Shown here piece after piece: positions 14,375-23,287 of a DNA stretch of 53,136 nt. Numbering within the stretch: the stretch's first letter is position 1; each line of letters begins with the position of its first letter. The DNA is taken from contig JAODBC010000009.1 of the NCBI GenBank assembly GCA_025463765.1, positions 1 to 53,136 of the forward strand, written 5' to 3'. Origin of the DNA: Subtercola sp. (GTDB lineage Bacteria; Actinomycetota; Actinomycetes; Actinomycetales; Microbacteriaceae). The translations under genes and the position numbers were made by a program. Under the pieces are notes generated by a model, which worked only from the letters and a program-made list of their open reading frames with translations, did not search any database and had not been told where the DNA came from.

Positions 14375-16299
14375 GCCGACCCGCTCTCGCGCGGTGCTGC
14401 CGAAGCGGGCGCAGCGGGCCCACGCCCAGCGGAGTCGAGATCACGAAAAGTCGTGTTCCCGAAAGGTTTTGAGGGAGTTTTTGTGAGCTCGGCAGCCGGG
14501 GTGAGGCGCGCGGCGGCCAGGGAAGAAGCGACGGCCGGAACGGGCATCCGGAATTCGCGGTCGGCCAGGGCGTCGACGAAGTCTGAGTCGTGGGTGACAG
14601 CCACCACGGCCGTACCTTCGTCGAGCAGTTCGGCGAGCAGGGCGACGAGTTCGGCCCAGGTGCGGGAGTCTTGCCCGAATGTCGGTTCGTCGAGCACGAG
14701 CACCTGCGGCCGCGTGGCGAGAACGGTCGCGACAGACAGCCGGCGTTTCTCGCCGCCCGAGAGCGTGAAGGGGTTGGCGGCGGCGAGACGGGTGAGCCGC
14801 AGGCGCTCGAGCAGCTCGTCGACGCGCTCGTCGATCTGGCGCTGCGCGATCTTCAGCGCTCGCGGACCGACTGCTAGTTCGGCACGCACGGTGGCGGCGA
14901 GAAACTGGTGTTCGGGGTCTTGAAAGACGGTTCCGATGCGGCTGAGCAGCTGCCGGGAGCGCCAGCGGATCGGCTCCGCTCCCGCTCCGGCCGCGAACGC
15001 CGGGCTGGCCTGGAGAGTTCCGCCTGCCGGTGGCAGAAGCCCGGCCAGCGTCAGGGCGAGGGTCGATTTACCCGATCCGTTCGCCCCCGTGATCGCCGTG
15101 GCGCTGCCCGCGACGACGTCGAGGCTGAGCCCGCTCGCGACAGGTCGCCCCTTTACGCGCGATACGGCGAGCTCGGTGGCGTGCAGCAGCACGGCGCCCG
15201 TGTCGTCGCTGGACTCGTCGCCAGGCCGTGCGGCCGCCATCCCGCCGCGGGCCGTACCCGTCTCGCCACCGCGCACGCCCGAACCTGTGCCGCCTTCGAC
15301 GCCAAGGTCGACGCTGCAGGCCGCACCCGTCTCGTGAGACAGCTGCGCCGTAGTGCGGTCGTCGTAGTGGCCTCTTTTTGGCGCGGGTGTCTCACGGAGA
15401 AGGTCGGGGGTGGCGGGTGGGCCAGAAGAGGCGAGAGCCGACGCGGAGCCGAGAGCCGACGCGGAGGCGAGAGCCCGCCCCGCGGAGCGACCGCGGCGCG
15501 CCGGACGCGGAGGCGGATACTCCGGAACCCACACACCCGACGCCGCCAGCTCGGCCCCGCGGGCGCGAAGCACGTCGTCGGGCGCACCGTCGGCGAGCAC
15601 GCCCCCGCCCGGGGCCAGCACGATCACACGATTCACCAGGTGCCGCCAGATCTCGACCCGATGCTCGATGACCACGAAGGTCGCCTCCGAGTGCTGCAAC
15701 ACTCGCGCCACCGAGTCGCGCACCTCCACGACTCCCTGCGGGTCGAGGTTGGCTGTCGGCTCGTCCAGCAGCAACAGTTGCGGCCGCATCGCGAGCACCC
15801 CGGCGAGCGCGAGGCGCTGTTTCTGCCCGCCTGAGAGCTCTGACGTCGGATGCTCGTGCGGCAGGTACAGCCCGACGGCTTGTAACGCGTCGCTCACCCG
15901 CCGCCAGATCTCGTCACGAGCAACGCCGAGGTTCTCGCAGCCGAAGGCGACGTCGTCGCCGACCCGCGCGAGCATCACTTGGGAGTCCGGATCTTGCAGC
16001 AACAATCCGACCCTGCCCCGGGCATCCTCTGGCCGACCGCCGCCGACCAGCAGCGAGCCCTCGTGTTCGCCCTCGTCAGCGCCGCCGAGCACCCCGGCGA
16101 GCGCCGAGATCAGCGTCGACTTGCCGGCCCCGGAGGCCCCGAGCAACAGCACCCGCTCGCCCTCACCGATCTCGAGGTCGAGTTCACGAACGGCCCACGC
16201 GGCTCGCCCGGCGTGCCGCCACCCCCAGCCGCGCGCGCTGACCTCGGCCCCGCCGCGGGGTTCTTCGCCGCCGCCGCTCACAGGGACACGAGACGCCAC
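14371..16299 (-). CDS. ykoD: ECF transporter ATPase with two ABC domains, YkoD-like
   Basis: A 642-residue protein with two ABC ATPase halves. First half: Walker A GASGAGKS (54-61), Q-loop LLQDPDSQVM, signature LSGGQKQRLALA (155-166), Walker B LLLLDEPTANLDP. Second half: Walker A GANGSGKS (405-412), FQDPEHQF, LSGGEKRRLSVA and VLVLDEPTFGQD. The halves energise the YkoC/YkoE membrane unit. The linker (about 262-370) is unusually long and holds three 18-bp tandem units and a palindromic element; the C-terminal tail holds a second palindrome, both translated in frame. The GTG start lies three bases after the ykoE stop. YkoD relatives are nearer 490-560 residues, so the extra length is in these tails. 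Confidence 0.92.
   Translation of the reverse strand: MASRVPVSGGGEEPRGGAEVSARGWGWRHAGRAAWAVRELDLEIGEGERVLLLGASGAGKSTLISALAGVLGGADEGEHEGSLLVGGGRPEDARGRVGLLLQDPDSQVMLARVGDDVAFGCENLGVARDEIWRRVSDALQAVGLYLPHEHPTSELSGGQKQRLALAGVLAMRPQLLLLDEPTANLDPQGVVEVRDSVARVLQHSEATFVVIEHRVEIWRHLVNRVIVLAPGGGVLADGAPDDVLRARGAELAASGVWVPEYPPPRPARRGRSAGRALASASALGSASALASSGPPATPDLLRETPAPKRGHYDDRTTAQLSHETGAACSVDLGVEGGTGSGVRGGETGTARGGMAAARPGDESSDDTGAVLLHATELAVSRVKGRPVASGLSLDVVAGSATAITGANGSGKSTLALTLAGLLPPAGGTLQASPAFAAGAGAEPIRWRSRQLLSRIGTVFQDPEHQFLAATVRAELAVGPRALKIAQRQIDERVDELLERLRLTRLAAANPFTLSGGEKRRLSVATVLATRPQVLVLDEPTFGQDSRTWAELVALLAELLDEGTAVVAVTHDSDFVDALADREFRMPVPAVASSLAAARLTPAAELTKTPSKPFGNTTFRDLDSAGRGPAAPASAAPRESGSA
14437..14490. 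repeat. palindromic element, family II copy 1 (inside ykoD)
   Basis: GAGATCACGAAAAGT (14437-14451) pairs at 12 of 15 positions with the end of GAGGGAGTTTTTGTGAGCTC (14471-14490). The right arm, read in reverse, matches the arm at 29026-29043 in 17 of 18 bases. It codes for about residues 604-621 of the ATPase tail, past the last conserved motif. Confidence 0.65.
15333..15396. repeat. palindromic element, family I copy 1 (inside ykoD linker)
   Basis: CGTGAGACAGCTGCGCC (15333-15349) and GGCGCGGGTGTCTCACG (15380-15396) pair at 15 of 17 positions around a 30-base loop. Both arms match the spacer element at 40955-41018. It codes for residues about 301-324 in the linker between the two ATPase halves. 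Confidence 0.75.
15428..15481 (-). repeat. three 18-bp in-frame tandem units in ykoD linker
   Basis: GAGGCGAGAGCCGACGCG (15428-15445), GAGCCGAGAGCCGACGCG (15446-15463) and a degenerate third copy (15464-15481). They code for an Ala/Ser/Leu repeat (ALASAS, ALGSAS, ALASSG order on the coding strand). Confidence 0.7.
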
Positions 16300-16302
16300 G
16301 GG

Positions 16303-16932
16303 TTAGACCCGCACCGCGGATTCCCGGCCCGCCGCAAACCGCGAGAGCGCACCCGTGCGTGCGAGACCCTTCACGGCCAGCCACGACAGCAGACCTGCCA
16401 GAACAATGCCCGAGATGATCGACGACACCGTGTAGATGATGATGAACGGCGTGTCTGAGCCAGGGTACGACACCAGCAGATCGTTGATGGCGAGCGCCAG
16501 CCCCGCCCCTGCGCCCGCCAGCAGCGCGACGTATAGACGGTAGTTCACATAGAGGAACAGAGCGAACACCACCTCGGCACCGATGCCCTGCACGACACCC
16601 GAGAGCAGCGTCAGAATGCCCCACTGGGTTCCGACCAGCATCGATACCACGGCCGCGAGCACCTCGGTATAGAGCGCCGCGCCGGGCTTGCGGATGATCA
16701 GCCCACCGAGCACGCCGGCAAAAAGCCACCCGCCGCCGAGCAGCGCTCCCAGCCCGGGAGCGAGCGCCTCGAGGGGTGCGCTGAGCGGGTTCCACGCCTG
16801 CCCCCACGCCCAGAAGATGAGCCCGGAAGCGACGCCGACGACGCTCGCAACGATGATGTCGACGACCCGCCAGCGGAAGCGGCCTGTGGTGACACCGGAT
16901 GCGACCTTGAGTGATGCGGTTGTTGTTTGCAC
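16303..16932 (-). CDS. ykoE: ECF transporter S component, YkoE-like
   Basis: A 209-residue membrane protein with five to six hydrophobic helices, matching the YkoE family of substrate-binding components for thiamine or hydroxymethylpyrimidine: FRWRVVDIIVASVVGVASGL, then GGWLFAGVLGGLIIRKPGAA and GTQWGILTLLSGVVQGIGAE. It heads the ykoEDC operon, directly downstream of a TPP riboswitch, which fixes the likely substrate class. GTG 16932 follows AAAGGG at about eight bases; open frame further upstream runs through the riboswitch and is not protein. That Shine-Dalgarno sequence lies in a stem that could block it. Confidence 0.9.
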   Translation of the reverse strand: MQTTTASLKVASGVTTGRFRWRVVDIIVASVVGVASGLIFWAWGQAWNPLSAPLEALAPGLGALLGGGWLFAGVLGGLIIRKPGAALYTEVLAAVVSMLVGTQWGILTLLSGVVQGIGAEVVFALFLYVNYRLYVALLAGAGAGLALAINDLLVSYPGSDTPFIIIYTVSSIISGIVLAGLLSWLAVKGLARTGALSRFAAGRESAVRV

Positions 16933-16936
16933 TGTT

Positions 16937-16971
16937 CGTGCCCTTTCGTTAGACGAATTGTGAAGGGCACG
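16937..16971 (-). promoter_or_regulatory. SD-sequestering hairpin upstream of ykoE
   Basis: On the minus strand GTGCCCTT (16963-16970) pairs with AAGGGCAC (16938-16945), burying the AAAGGG ribosome-binding site of ykoE. No T run follows, so the switch probably acts on translation. Confidence 0.65.
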
Positions 16972-17051
16972 GGTTGTGAGACGCCGCGATCGGTGCTGGG
17001 CCTGCAGAGCATCCATTCGGCCGCGCACTAATAACGACGGCTCGAGAGTGT

Positions 17052-17140
17052 CTGCTCCCTGCGCTGGCATGATCCAGATCAGGTTAGACGGTCGAAGGTT
17101 GAGAACCTTCCTCTCAGCCCGGCTCACCGGACTCCCGTGT
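17052..17140 (-). ncRNA. TPP riboswitch (THI element)
   Basis: Read on the minus strand it has the THI-box parts in order: ACACGGGAGTCC, the CTGAGAGG pyrimidine-sensor segment after a GGTGAGCCGGGC helix, an AAGGTT/AACCTT hairpin (P3a), the AACCTGATCTGGATCATGCC core and the closing AGCGCAGGGAGC. It binds thiamine pyrophosphate. It precedes ykoE by about 120 bases; the aptamer start abuts the divergent promoter at 17157-17162. Confidence 0.95.
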
Positions 17141-17170
17141 TGCCGCAAGTATCCCATATTCTGAATGATC

Positions 17171-17554
17171 ATGCCCTTGTTCATTCTCGCGATCGCCGTT
17201 TTCGCGGCGATATTGGTTCTCGCCGTCTATGCGCACCGCCGCATGACCGAGAGCTGGCTGAGCCACAACGGCACCAGAACACGTGGCCAGGCGATCACTG
17301 TGGCCCCGCCGCTGTCTGCCGGCTTGATCTCCCGCCTCACCAAGACGGTGACCATCATCTCCTTCACCGCGACAGACGGCATCTCGCGCAGTCTCATTCC
17401 GCGTTCGGGAGCGATGACCTTCACCGTCGCCCAGTCGCAGGGGGCAGTCACCGTGCTCTACGACCAGGCCAAGCCGTCGAACCACGACCGGATGCGCGTG
17501 GGGTTCGGGCCCGCACCGACCACGTGGCACCGGGTGCGACTGCGCGACGCCTGA
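17171..17554 (+). CDS. small membrane-anchored protein of unknown function
   Basis: A 127-residue protein with one N-terminal membrane helix (PLFILAIAVFAAILVLAVYA) followed by a soluble beta-rich domain. The layout (anchor, GQAITVAPPLSAG, then ISFTATDGISRSLIPRS and AVTVLYDQAKPSNHDRMR) resembles DUF3592-type domains, where a similar strand pattern ends in VLYDPxNP-like text. This is a resemblance, not a firm assignment. ATG 17171 was preferred over ATG 17165 because a TATTCT box (17157-17162) makes a leaderless start there likely. Its promoter lies back to back with the riboswitch operon. Confidence 0.7.
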   Translation: MPLFILAIAVFAAILVLAVYAHRRMTESWLSHNGTRTRGQAITVAPPLSAGLISRLTKTVTIISFTATDGISRSLIPRSGAMTFTVAQSQGAVTVLYDQAKPSNHDRMRVGFGPAPTTWHRVRLRDA

Positions 17555-17642
17555 ATTATCCACAATCCACCCGACCTTTCACATCTGCACAGCTCCCGGC
17601 AACCCCACACGACCGCCCGTCGAAGTGTGTCAGGCTGAAGTC

Positions 17643-18566
17643 ATGCAGTTGCGCATCTTCACAGAGCCCCAGCAGGGCGCCAGTTACGACGATCTTCTCG
17701 CGGTAGCGCAGGCCACCGAACGCCTCGGCTTCGACGCCTTCTTCCGCTCCGACCACTACCTCGCTATGGGCGGCGAGGGCCTGCCCGGCCCCACCGACGC
17801 CTGGACGAGCCTCGCCGGGCTCGCCCGCGAAACCAGCCGCATCAAGCTCGGCACGCTCGTCTCGAGCGTCACCTATCGTGTGCCGGGCATCCTGGCCATT
17901 CAGGTTGCTCAGGTCGACCAGATGTCGGGCGGCCGCGCCGAGCTCGGGCTCGGCACCGGCTGGTTCAAGGCAGAGCACGAGGCCTATGGCATCCCTTTTC
18001 CTGAAAAACGGTTCGGCATGCTCGAAGAGCAGCTCGAGATCGTGACGGGTCTCTGGTCGACGCCGCCCGGTGAGAAGTACAGCTTCAGCGGCGAGAACTA
18101 CACGCTCGTCGACTCGCCGGCGCTGCCCAAGCCGGTGCAGAGCCGGGTGCCCGTCATCGTCGGCGGCAACGGGCCAAGTCGCACCCCTAAGCTCGCCGCC
18201 CGCTTCGCCACGGAGTACAACCAGGCGTTCCCCGAGTTCGACACCATCGCGCCGCAGTTCGGGCGGGTGCGCGCAGCGTGCGAGTCGCTCGAGCGCGACC
18301 CGGCCAGCCTCATCTACTCGGCCGCGCTAGTGGTCGCCGCCGGCACCGACGAGGCGGAGTTCACCCGCCGCGCCGGTGCGATCGGCCGCGAACCCGGCGA
18401 GCTGAGGGAGCACGGCCTGGCCGGTACTGCATCCGAAGTCATCGACCGCATCGGCTGGCTGAAGCAGCAGGGCGTCGAGCGTCTATACCTGCAAGTGCTC
18501 GACCTGCACGACCTCGATCACCTCGAGTTCATCGCAAGCGAGATCGCCCCGCACGTCGCCGGGTAA
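17643..18566 (+). CDS. LLM-class F420-dependent oxidoreductase
   Basis: A 307-residue TIM-barrel protein of the luciferase-like monooxygenase superfamily, F420-using branch. Typical elements are ATERLGFDAFFRSDHYLAMG, IKLGTLVSSVTYRVPGILA, VDQMSGGRAELGLGTGWF and EHEAYGIPFPEKRFGMLEE. The enzyme should transfer hydride from reduced F420 to an unknown substrate in the cytoplasm. ATG 17643 matches the family start; a CAGGCT box lies six bases upstream. The stop TAA sits in a short CCGGGTA duplication followed by a weak hairpin (GGTAGCCG/CGGCTGCC) before glgX. Confidence 0.88.
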   Translation: MQLRIFTEPQQGASYDDLLAVAQATERLGFDAFFRSDHYLAMGGEGLPGPTDAWTSLAGLARETSRIKLGTLVSSVTYRVPGILAIQVAQVDQMSGGRAELGLGTGWFKAEHEAYGIPFPEKRFGMLEEQLEIVTGLWSTPPGEKYSFSGENYTLVDSPALPKPVQSRVPVIVGGNGPSRTPKLAARFATEYNQAFPEFDTIAPQFGRVRAACESLERDPASLIYSAALVVAAGTDEAEFTRRAGAIGREPGELREHGLAGTASEVIDRIGWLKQQGVERLYLQVLDLHDLDHLEFIASEIAPHVAG

Positions 18567-18655
18567 ACCGGGTAGCCGATTACCGGCTGCCGTGAACTAC
18601 GCGTAGCCTGCCCCGACCGACGATCACCGAACGAATACATCAACTGGAGTCATTT

Positions 18656-20857
18656 GTGGACAGCTGGCCAGGATCCGCCTACCCGCTCGGAGCGACCTTC
18701 GACGGCAGTGGTACCAACTTCGCGATCTTCAGCGAAGGCGCAGAGAAGGTCGAACTGTGCCTGTTCGGCGAGAAGGGCGCAGAGACTCGCATTCTGCTGC
18801 ATGAGGTCGACGCCTTCGTCTGGCACTGTTACCTGCCGCAGGTTCAGCCGGGCCAACGCTACGGGTACCGCGTCTATGGGCCGTACGACCCGAAGAACGG
18901 GCTGCGGTTCAACCCCAACAAGCTGCTGCTCGACCCGTACGCGAAGGCCACCAGCGGAACCATCGACTGGGACCAGTCGCTGTTCGCTTACAACTTCGGC
19001 GACCCTGACAGCGAGAACGACCTCGACTCCGCCAAGCACATGATGTACGGCGTCGTCATCAATCCGTTCTTCGATTGGTCTGGCGACCGGGCACTGCGCG
19101 TTCCCTACAACGAGACCATCATCTACGAGGCGCACGTGAAAGGGCTCACCGAGCTCAACCACGAGATTCCGAAAGACCAGCGCGGCACCTACGCGGGCAT
19201 CGCGCACCCCGCCACCATCGAACACCTGCAGCGGCTCGGTATCACGGCCATCGAGCTCATGCCGGTGCACCAGTTCGTGCAAGATTCCACACTGCTCGAC
19301 AAGGGGCTGCACAACTACTGGGGGTACAACACCATCGGGTTCTTCGCCCCGCACAGCGCCTACTCGTCGGCCGGCGAGCGCGGCCAGCAGGTGCAGGAAT
19401 TCAAGGGAATGGTCAAGGCCTTACACGCGGCCAATATCGAAGTCATTCTTGACGTCTTGTACAACAACACAGCCGAGGGCAACCATCTGGGCCCGACGAT
19501 CTCGTTTCGCGGCATCGACAACGAGGCCTACTACCGCCTGACAGACGACGACAAGCGGTACTACATGGACTACACCGGCACAGGCAATACCCTCAACGTG
19601 CGTCATCCCCACTCGCTGCAGTTGATCATGGACTCGTTGCGTTACTGGGTCATCGAAATGCACGTCGACGGATTCCGCTTCGACCTCGCCTCGACCCTGG
19701 CGCGGGAGTTCTATGACGTCGACCGACTGTCGAGCTTTTTCGAGCTCGTACAGCAAGACCCGGTGGTCTCGCAGGTCAAGCTGATCGCCGAGCCGTGGGA
19801 CGTCGGGCCGGGCGGCTACCAGGTGGGTAACTTCCCTCCACAATGGTCGGAGTGGAACGGCAAGTATCGCGATACCGTCCGCGACTTCTGGCGTGGCGAA
19901 CCGTCGACGCTGGGTGAGTTCGCCTCGCGGTTCACGGGGTCGAGTGACCTCTACGAGCATTCCGGTCGCCGACCCGTGGCCTCGATCAACTTCGTCACGG
20001 CGCACGACGGGTTCACGCTGGCCGATCTGGTGTCGTACAACGAGAAGCACAACGAGGCGAACGGCGAGAACGGCAACGACGGCGAGTCGAGCAACCGCAG
20101 CTGGAACGGTGGAGCCGAAGGCCCCACTGACGACCCGGCAATCCGTGCCTTGCGGGCCCGTCAGCAGCGCAACTTCCTCGCGACACTGCTGTTGTCACAA
20201 GGCGTGCCGATGCTGCTTCACGGCGACGAACTCGGGCGCACCCAGAACGGCAACAACAACACCTACGCGCAAGACAACGAGCTTTCGTGGGTGCACTGGA
20301 AGCGCGCAGACGAGCCGCTCACCGAGTTCACTTCTGCGGTGATGCGGCTGCGCAAAGAGCACCCGACCTTCCGGCGCAGCCGGTTTTTCGACGGCCGGCC
20401 CGTGCGACGCGGGCGCGGTGAGCCGCTGCCCGACATCGTGTGGCTGAACCCCGAGGCCGGCGAGATGGAGCCAGAAGAATGGGATGCCCCGCTCAGCCGT
20501 TCCGTCGGTGTCTACCTCAACGGCCAGGGAATCCGCGGTCGTGACTATCGCGGCGAGCGAGTCACCGACGTGAACTTCTTGCTCTACTTCAACGCGGACG
20601 ACGTCGAGGTTCCCTTCACGCTGCCCAGCGCCGAGTACGGGGTCGCATGGGACGTCGTGATCGACACGGCGGGCCAGGCGACCGACGAAGCACCCAGCAG
20701 ACCGGCTGACATCGTGACCGTGCACCCCAAATCGATGATGGTACTGCGTGCCCACCGCGCCGATGTGCCTGACCCAGATCACTCGGTCGCCGCTTCGCTC
20801 AGCAGCATGACCGGCGCGGTGCCCGTGATTCCCGCCAACCGGCCGTCAGCGGGCTGA
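18656..20857 (+). CDS. glgX: glycogen debranching enzyme (isoamylase type)
   Basis: A 733-residue GH13 debranching enzyme, called GlgX or TreX. A CBM48 domain comes first (YPLGATFDGSGTNFAIFSEG), then the catalytic barrel with HVDGFRFDLAS (nucleophile Asp), LIAEPWDVGPGGYQVG (acid Glu) and FVTAHDGFTLADLVSYNEKH (third Asp). It cuts alpha-1,6 branches of glycogen, freeing linear maltodextrin for the next two enzymes. The GTG start has GGAGT seven bases upstream. It is followed after 51 bases by treY, and together with treZ makes the glycogen-to-trehalose (TreXYZ) route. Confidence 0.95.
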   Translation: MDSWPGSAYPLGATFDGSGTNFAIFSEGAEKVELCLFGEKGAETRILLHEVDAFVWHCYLPQVQPGQRYGYRVYGPYDPKNGLRFNPNKLLLDPYAKATSGTIDWDQSLFAYNFGDPDSENDLDSAKHMMYGVVINPFFDWSGDRALRVPYNETIIYEAHVKGLTELNHEIPKDQRGTYAGIAHPATIEHLQRLGITAIELMPVHQFVQDSTLLDKGLHNYWGYNTIGFFAPHSAYSSAGERGQQVQEFKGMVKALHAANIEVILDVLYNNTAEGNHLGPTISFRGIDNEAYYRLTDDDKRYYMDYTGTGNTLNVRHPHSLQLIMDSLRYWVIEMHVDGFRFDLASTLAREFYDVDRLSSFFELVQQDPVVSQVKLIAEPWDVGPGGYQVGNFPPQWSEWNGKYRDTVRDFWRGEPSTLGEFASRFTGSSDLYEHSGRRPVASINFVTAHDGFTLADLVSYNEKHNEANGENGNDGESSNRSWNGGAEGPTDDPAIRALRARQQRNFLATLLLSQGVPMLLHGDELGRTQNGNNNTYAQDNELSWVHWKRADEPLTEFTSAVMRLRKEHPTFRRSRFFDGRPVRRGRGEPLPDIVWLNPEAGEMEPEEWDAPLSRSVGVYLNGQGIRGRDYRGERVTDVNFLLYFNADDVEVPFTLPSAEYGVAWDVVIDTAGQATDEAPSRPADIVTVHPKSMMVLRAHRADVPDPDHSVAASLSSMTGAVPVIPANRPSAG

Positions 20858-20908
20858 GCCGGCTGCCGACCGCCCCTGCCCACACCTCGTGAATGAGAGA
20901 AGACCTTG

Positions 20909-23284
20909 ATGCGCGTTCCCCGCTCGACCTACCGATTGCAGATCACCTCGGAGTTCACGCTTCAGCAGGCTGACGACGTGGCTGGGTACCTCCGAGACCT
21001 CGGCGTCGACTGGCTGTACTTCTCCCCCATTCTGAAGGCCGAGCCCGGCTCGAACCACGGTTACGACGTGGTCGACCACTCGCAGATCGACCCCGCGCGC
21101 GGCGGCGCGGCGGGCCTCGAGCAGGCCGTGGGCGCAGCACGTGAACTCGGCCTCGGAGTGCTCATCGACATCGTTCCGAACCACGTCGGCGTCGCGACGC
21201 CCGCAGAGAGCACCTGGTGGTGGGATCTGCTGAAGCACGGGCAACAATCGCGTTTCGCCGTGGCCTTCGACGTGGACTGGCAGTTCGGCAACGGCAAGGT
21301 GCGTATTCCCGTGCTCGGCGACGATTCGCTCGACGACCTCGAGATCGTCGGGTCTGAGCTGCGGTACTACGACAACCGCTATCCGCTTGCTCCGGGCAGC
21401 TACGAAGACGGGGCAGATGCCCGCACCGTGCACTCTCGCCAGAACTACGAGTTGGTGAATTGGCACCGCGCCGACTACGACTTGAACTATCGGCGGTTTT
21501 TCGCCGTGAACTCGCTCGCGGGCATCCGGGTCGAAGACGCCGGCGTGTTCGATGAGTCGCACGTCGAGATCGCGCGGTGGTTCGACGAGGGTCTCGCCGA
21601 CGGACTGCGGGTCGATCACCCCGACGGCCTTCGCGACCCCGAGGCCTACCTCGAGCGGCTCGGCGGTCTCACCGGCCACAGCTATGTTCTCGTCGAGAAG
21701 ATTCTCGAGGGCCGCGAGCCGCTGCCCACCGAGTGGGCGACGGCAGGCACAACCGGGTATGACGCGCTTGCCGACTTCGACCGCGTGCTGGTCGACCCCG
21801 CAGGTCGACAGCCGCTCGACCAGCTCGACCAAGAGCTCGCGACAGATGCCCGCCCGGCACCCGACTCGTTCGCCGACCTCATTCACACGACCAAACGCGG
21901 CATCGCCGATGGCATTCTGCGCTCGGAGGTGCTGCGCATCGTTCGCGAGCTCGCCGCGAGCGGAGCAGTGGATGTCTCGGGCACAGTGCAAACCGGTGGG
22001 GAGCCGTTTCTCACAGGGCTGCCGACTCTCGATGCCACCTCCATCGCCGACGCGATCGCCGAACTGCTGACCTGTCTTGCGGTGTACCGCACGTACCTGC
22101 CGCTCGGTGTCGAACAGCTGCGAGAAGCCGCCGACCTGGCCGAGACCTATCGACCCGATCTGGCCGCGACCATCGATGCACTGCTGCCCGCCCTCAGCGA
22201 CGCTTCCAACATTGCGGCGAAACGCTTTCAGCAGACCTCGGGCATGGTCATGGCGAAGGGCGTCGAAGACACCGCGTTCTACCGCTTCAACCGACTCACA
22301 TCGCTCAACGAGGTCGGCGCAGACCCGGCAGAGTTCGCCATCTCGGTCGCCGAGTTCCACAAGCGACAGGTGACGCGCCTGCGAAGCCACCCGAACACGA
22401 TGACCACCCTGTCGACCCACGACACGAAGCGGGGTGAAGACACCCGTGCCAGAATCAGCGTCATCTCGGAAATGCCCGAGCAGTGGGCATCCACTCTCGG
22501 CCAGTTGCGCACTCTCGCCCCGCTCGGCGACGGGCAACTCGAGAATCTGCTGTGGCAGGCGATCGTCGGCTCATGGCCCGCATCGCGGGAGAGACTTCAC
22601 GCCTACGCCGAGAAGGCAGCGCGTGAAGCAGGTGACTCGACCGGCTGGCTCACCGTCGATGAAGAGTTCGAGGCTCGCATGCACCGGCTCATCGACAGCG
22701 CGTTCGACTCGCACGAGGTACGGCGTGTACTAGCGGGGTTCTTAAAGCTCGTCGAGCAACCCGGCTGGTCGAACTCGCTTTCGCTGAAGCTGTTGCAGCT
22801 GACCGCGCCTGGCTCACCCGATGTGTATCAAGGAAGCGAGTTGTGGGAGACCTCGTTGGTCGACCCAGACAACCGGCGCGCGGTCGACTTCGACATGCGG
22901 CGTAGCATGCTGGCGAGACTCGATGCCGGCGATCTGCCGCCGATCGATGAGACCGGGGCGGCGAAACTGCTCGTCACTTCACGTGCCCTTCGGCTGCGTC
23001 GCGATAAGCCCGGACAGTTTCAGGGTTATCGGCCGCTCACCGCGACCGGGCCCGCCGCCGACCATGTCGTCGCGTTCGACCGCGACGAGGCGGTCACGGT
23101 GGCGACACGCCTGCCTGTCGGGCTCGCCGAGCGCGGCGGCTGGGGCGAGACGACGATTTCGACCGACTATGAGCGGGTGCGCGACGCGATCACGGGTCGC
23201 TCGTACGTCGGTGAGGGCATCCGTCTCGCCGACCTTCTTGCGACCTACCCGGTGGCCTTGCTCGTACCGATGACGGAAAGCTGA
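20909..23284 (+). CDS. treY: maltooligosyl trehalose synthase
   Basis: A 791-residue GH13 intramolecular transglucosylase that turns the reducing end of maltodextrin into a trehalose unit. Marks are the start VPRSTYRLQITSEFTLQQAD, LYFSPILKAEPGSNHGYDVV, IDIVPNHVG, the nucleophile region DGLRVDHPDGLRDP, the acid region SYVLVEKILEGREPLP and STHDTKRGED. The C-terminal GH13 domain ends normally. ATG 20909 is preceded by GAGAGAAG; a TTG one codon earlier is less likely. It is four bases from treZ, so expression is coupled. Confidence 0.96.
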   Translation: MRVPRSTYRLQITSEFTLQQADDVAGYLRDLGVDWLYFSPILKAEPGSNHGYDVVDHSQIDPARGGAAGLEQAVGAARELGLGVLIDIVPNHVGVATPAESTWWWDLLKHGQQSRFAVAFDVDWQFGNGKVRIPVLGDDSLDDLEIVGSELRYYDNRYPLAPGSYEDGADARTVHSRQNYELVNWHRADYDLNYRRFFAVNSLAGIRVEDAGVFDESHVEIARWFDEGLADGLRVDHPDGLRDPEAYLERLGGLTGHSYVLVEKILEGREPLPTEWATAGTTGYDALADFDRVLVDPAGRQPLDQLDQELATDARPAPDSFADLIHTTKRGIADGILRSEVLRIVRELAASGAVDVSGTVQTGGEPFLTGLPTLDATSIADAIAELLTCLAVYRTYLPLGVEQLREAADLAETYRPDLAATIDALLPALSDASNIAAKRFQQTSGMVMAKGVEDTAFYRFNRLTSLNEVGADPAEFAISVAEFHKRQVTRLRSHPNTMTTLSTHDTKRGEDTRARISVISEMPEQWASTLGQLRTLAPLGDGQLENLLWQAIVGSWPASRERLHAYAEKAAREAGDSTGWLTVDEEFEARMHRLIDSAFDSHEVRRVLAGFLKLVEQPGWSNSLSLKLLQLTAPGSPDVYQGSELWETSLVDPDNRRAVDFDMRRSMLARLDAGDLPPIDETGAAKLLVTSRALRLRRDKPGQFQGYRPLTATGPAADHVVAFDRDEAVTVATRLPVGLAERGGWGETTISTDYERVRDAITGRSYVGEGIRLADLLATYPVALLVPMTES

Positions 23285-23287
23285 ATC

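Noticed and set aside
16933..17184. An open frame that would extend YkoE by 84 residues through the riboswitch
   Set aside because: The translated extension is not membrane-like and the DNA is a clear TPP aptamer; GTG 16932 has the ribosome-binding site.
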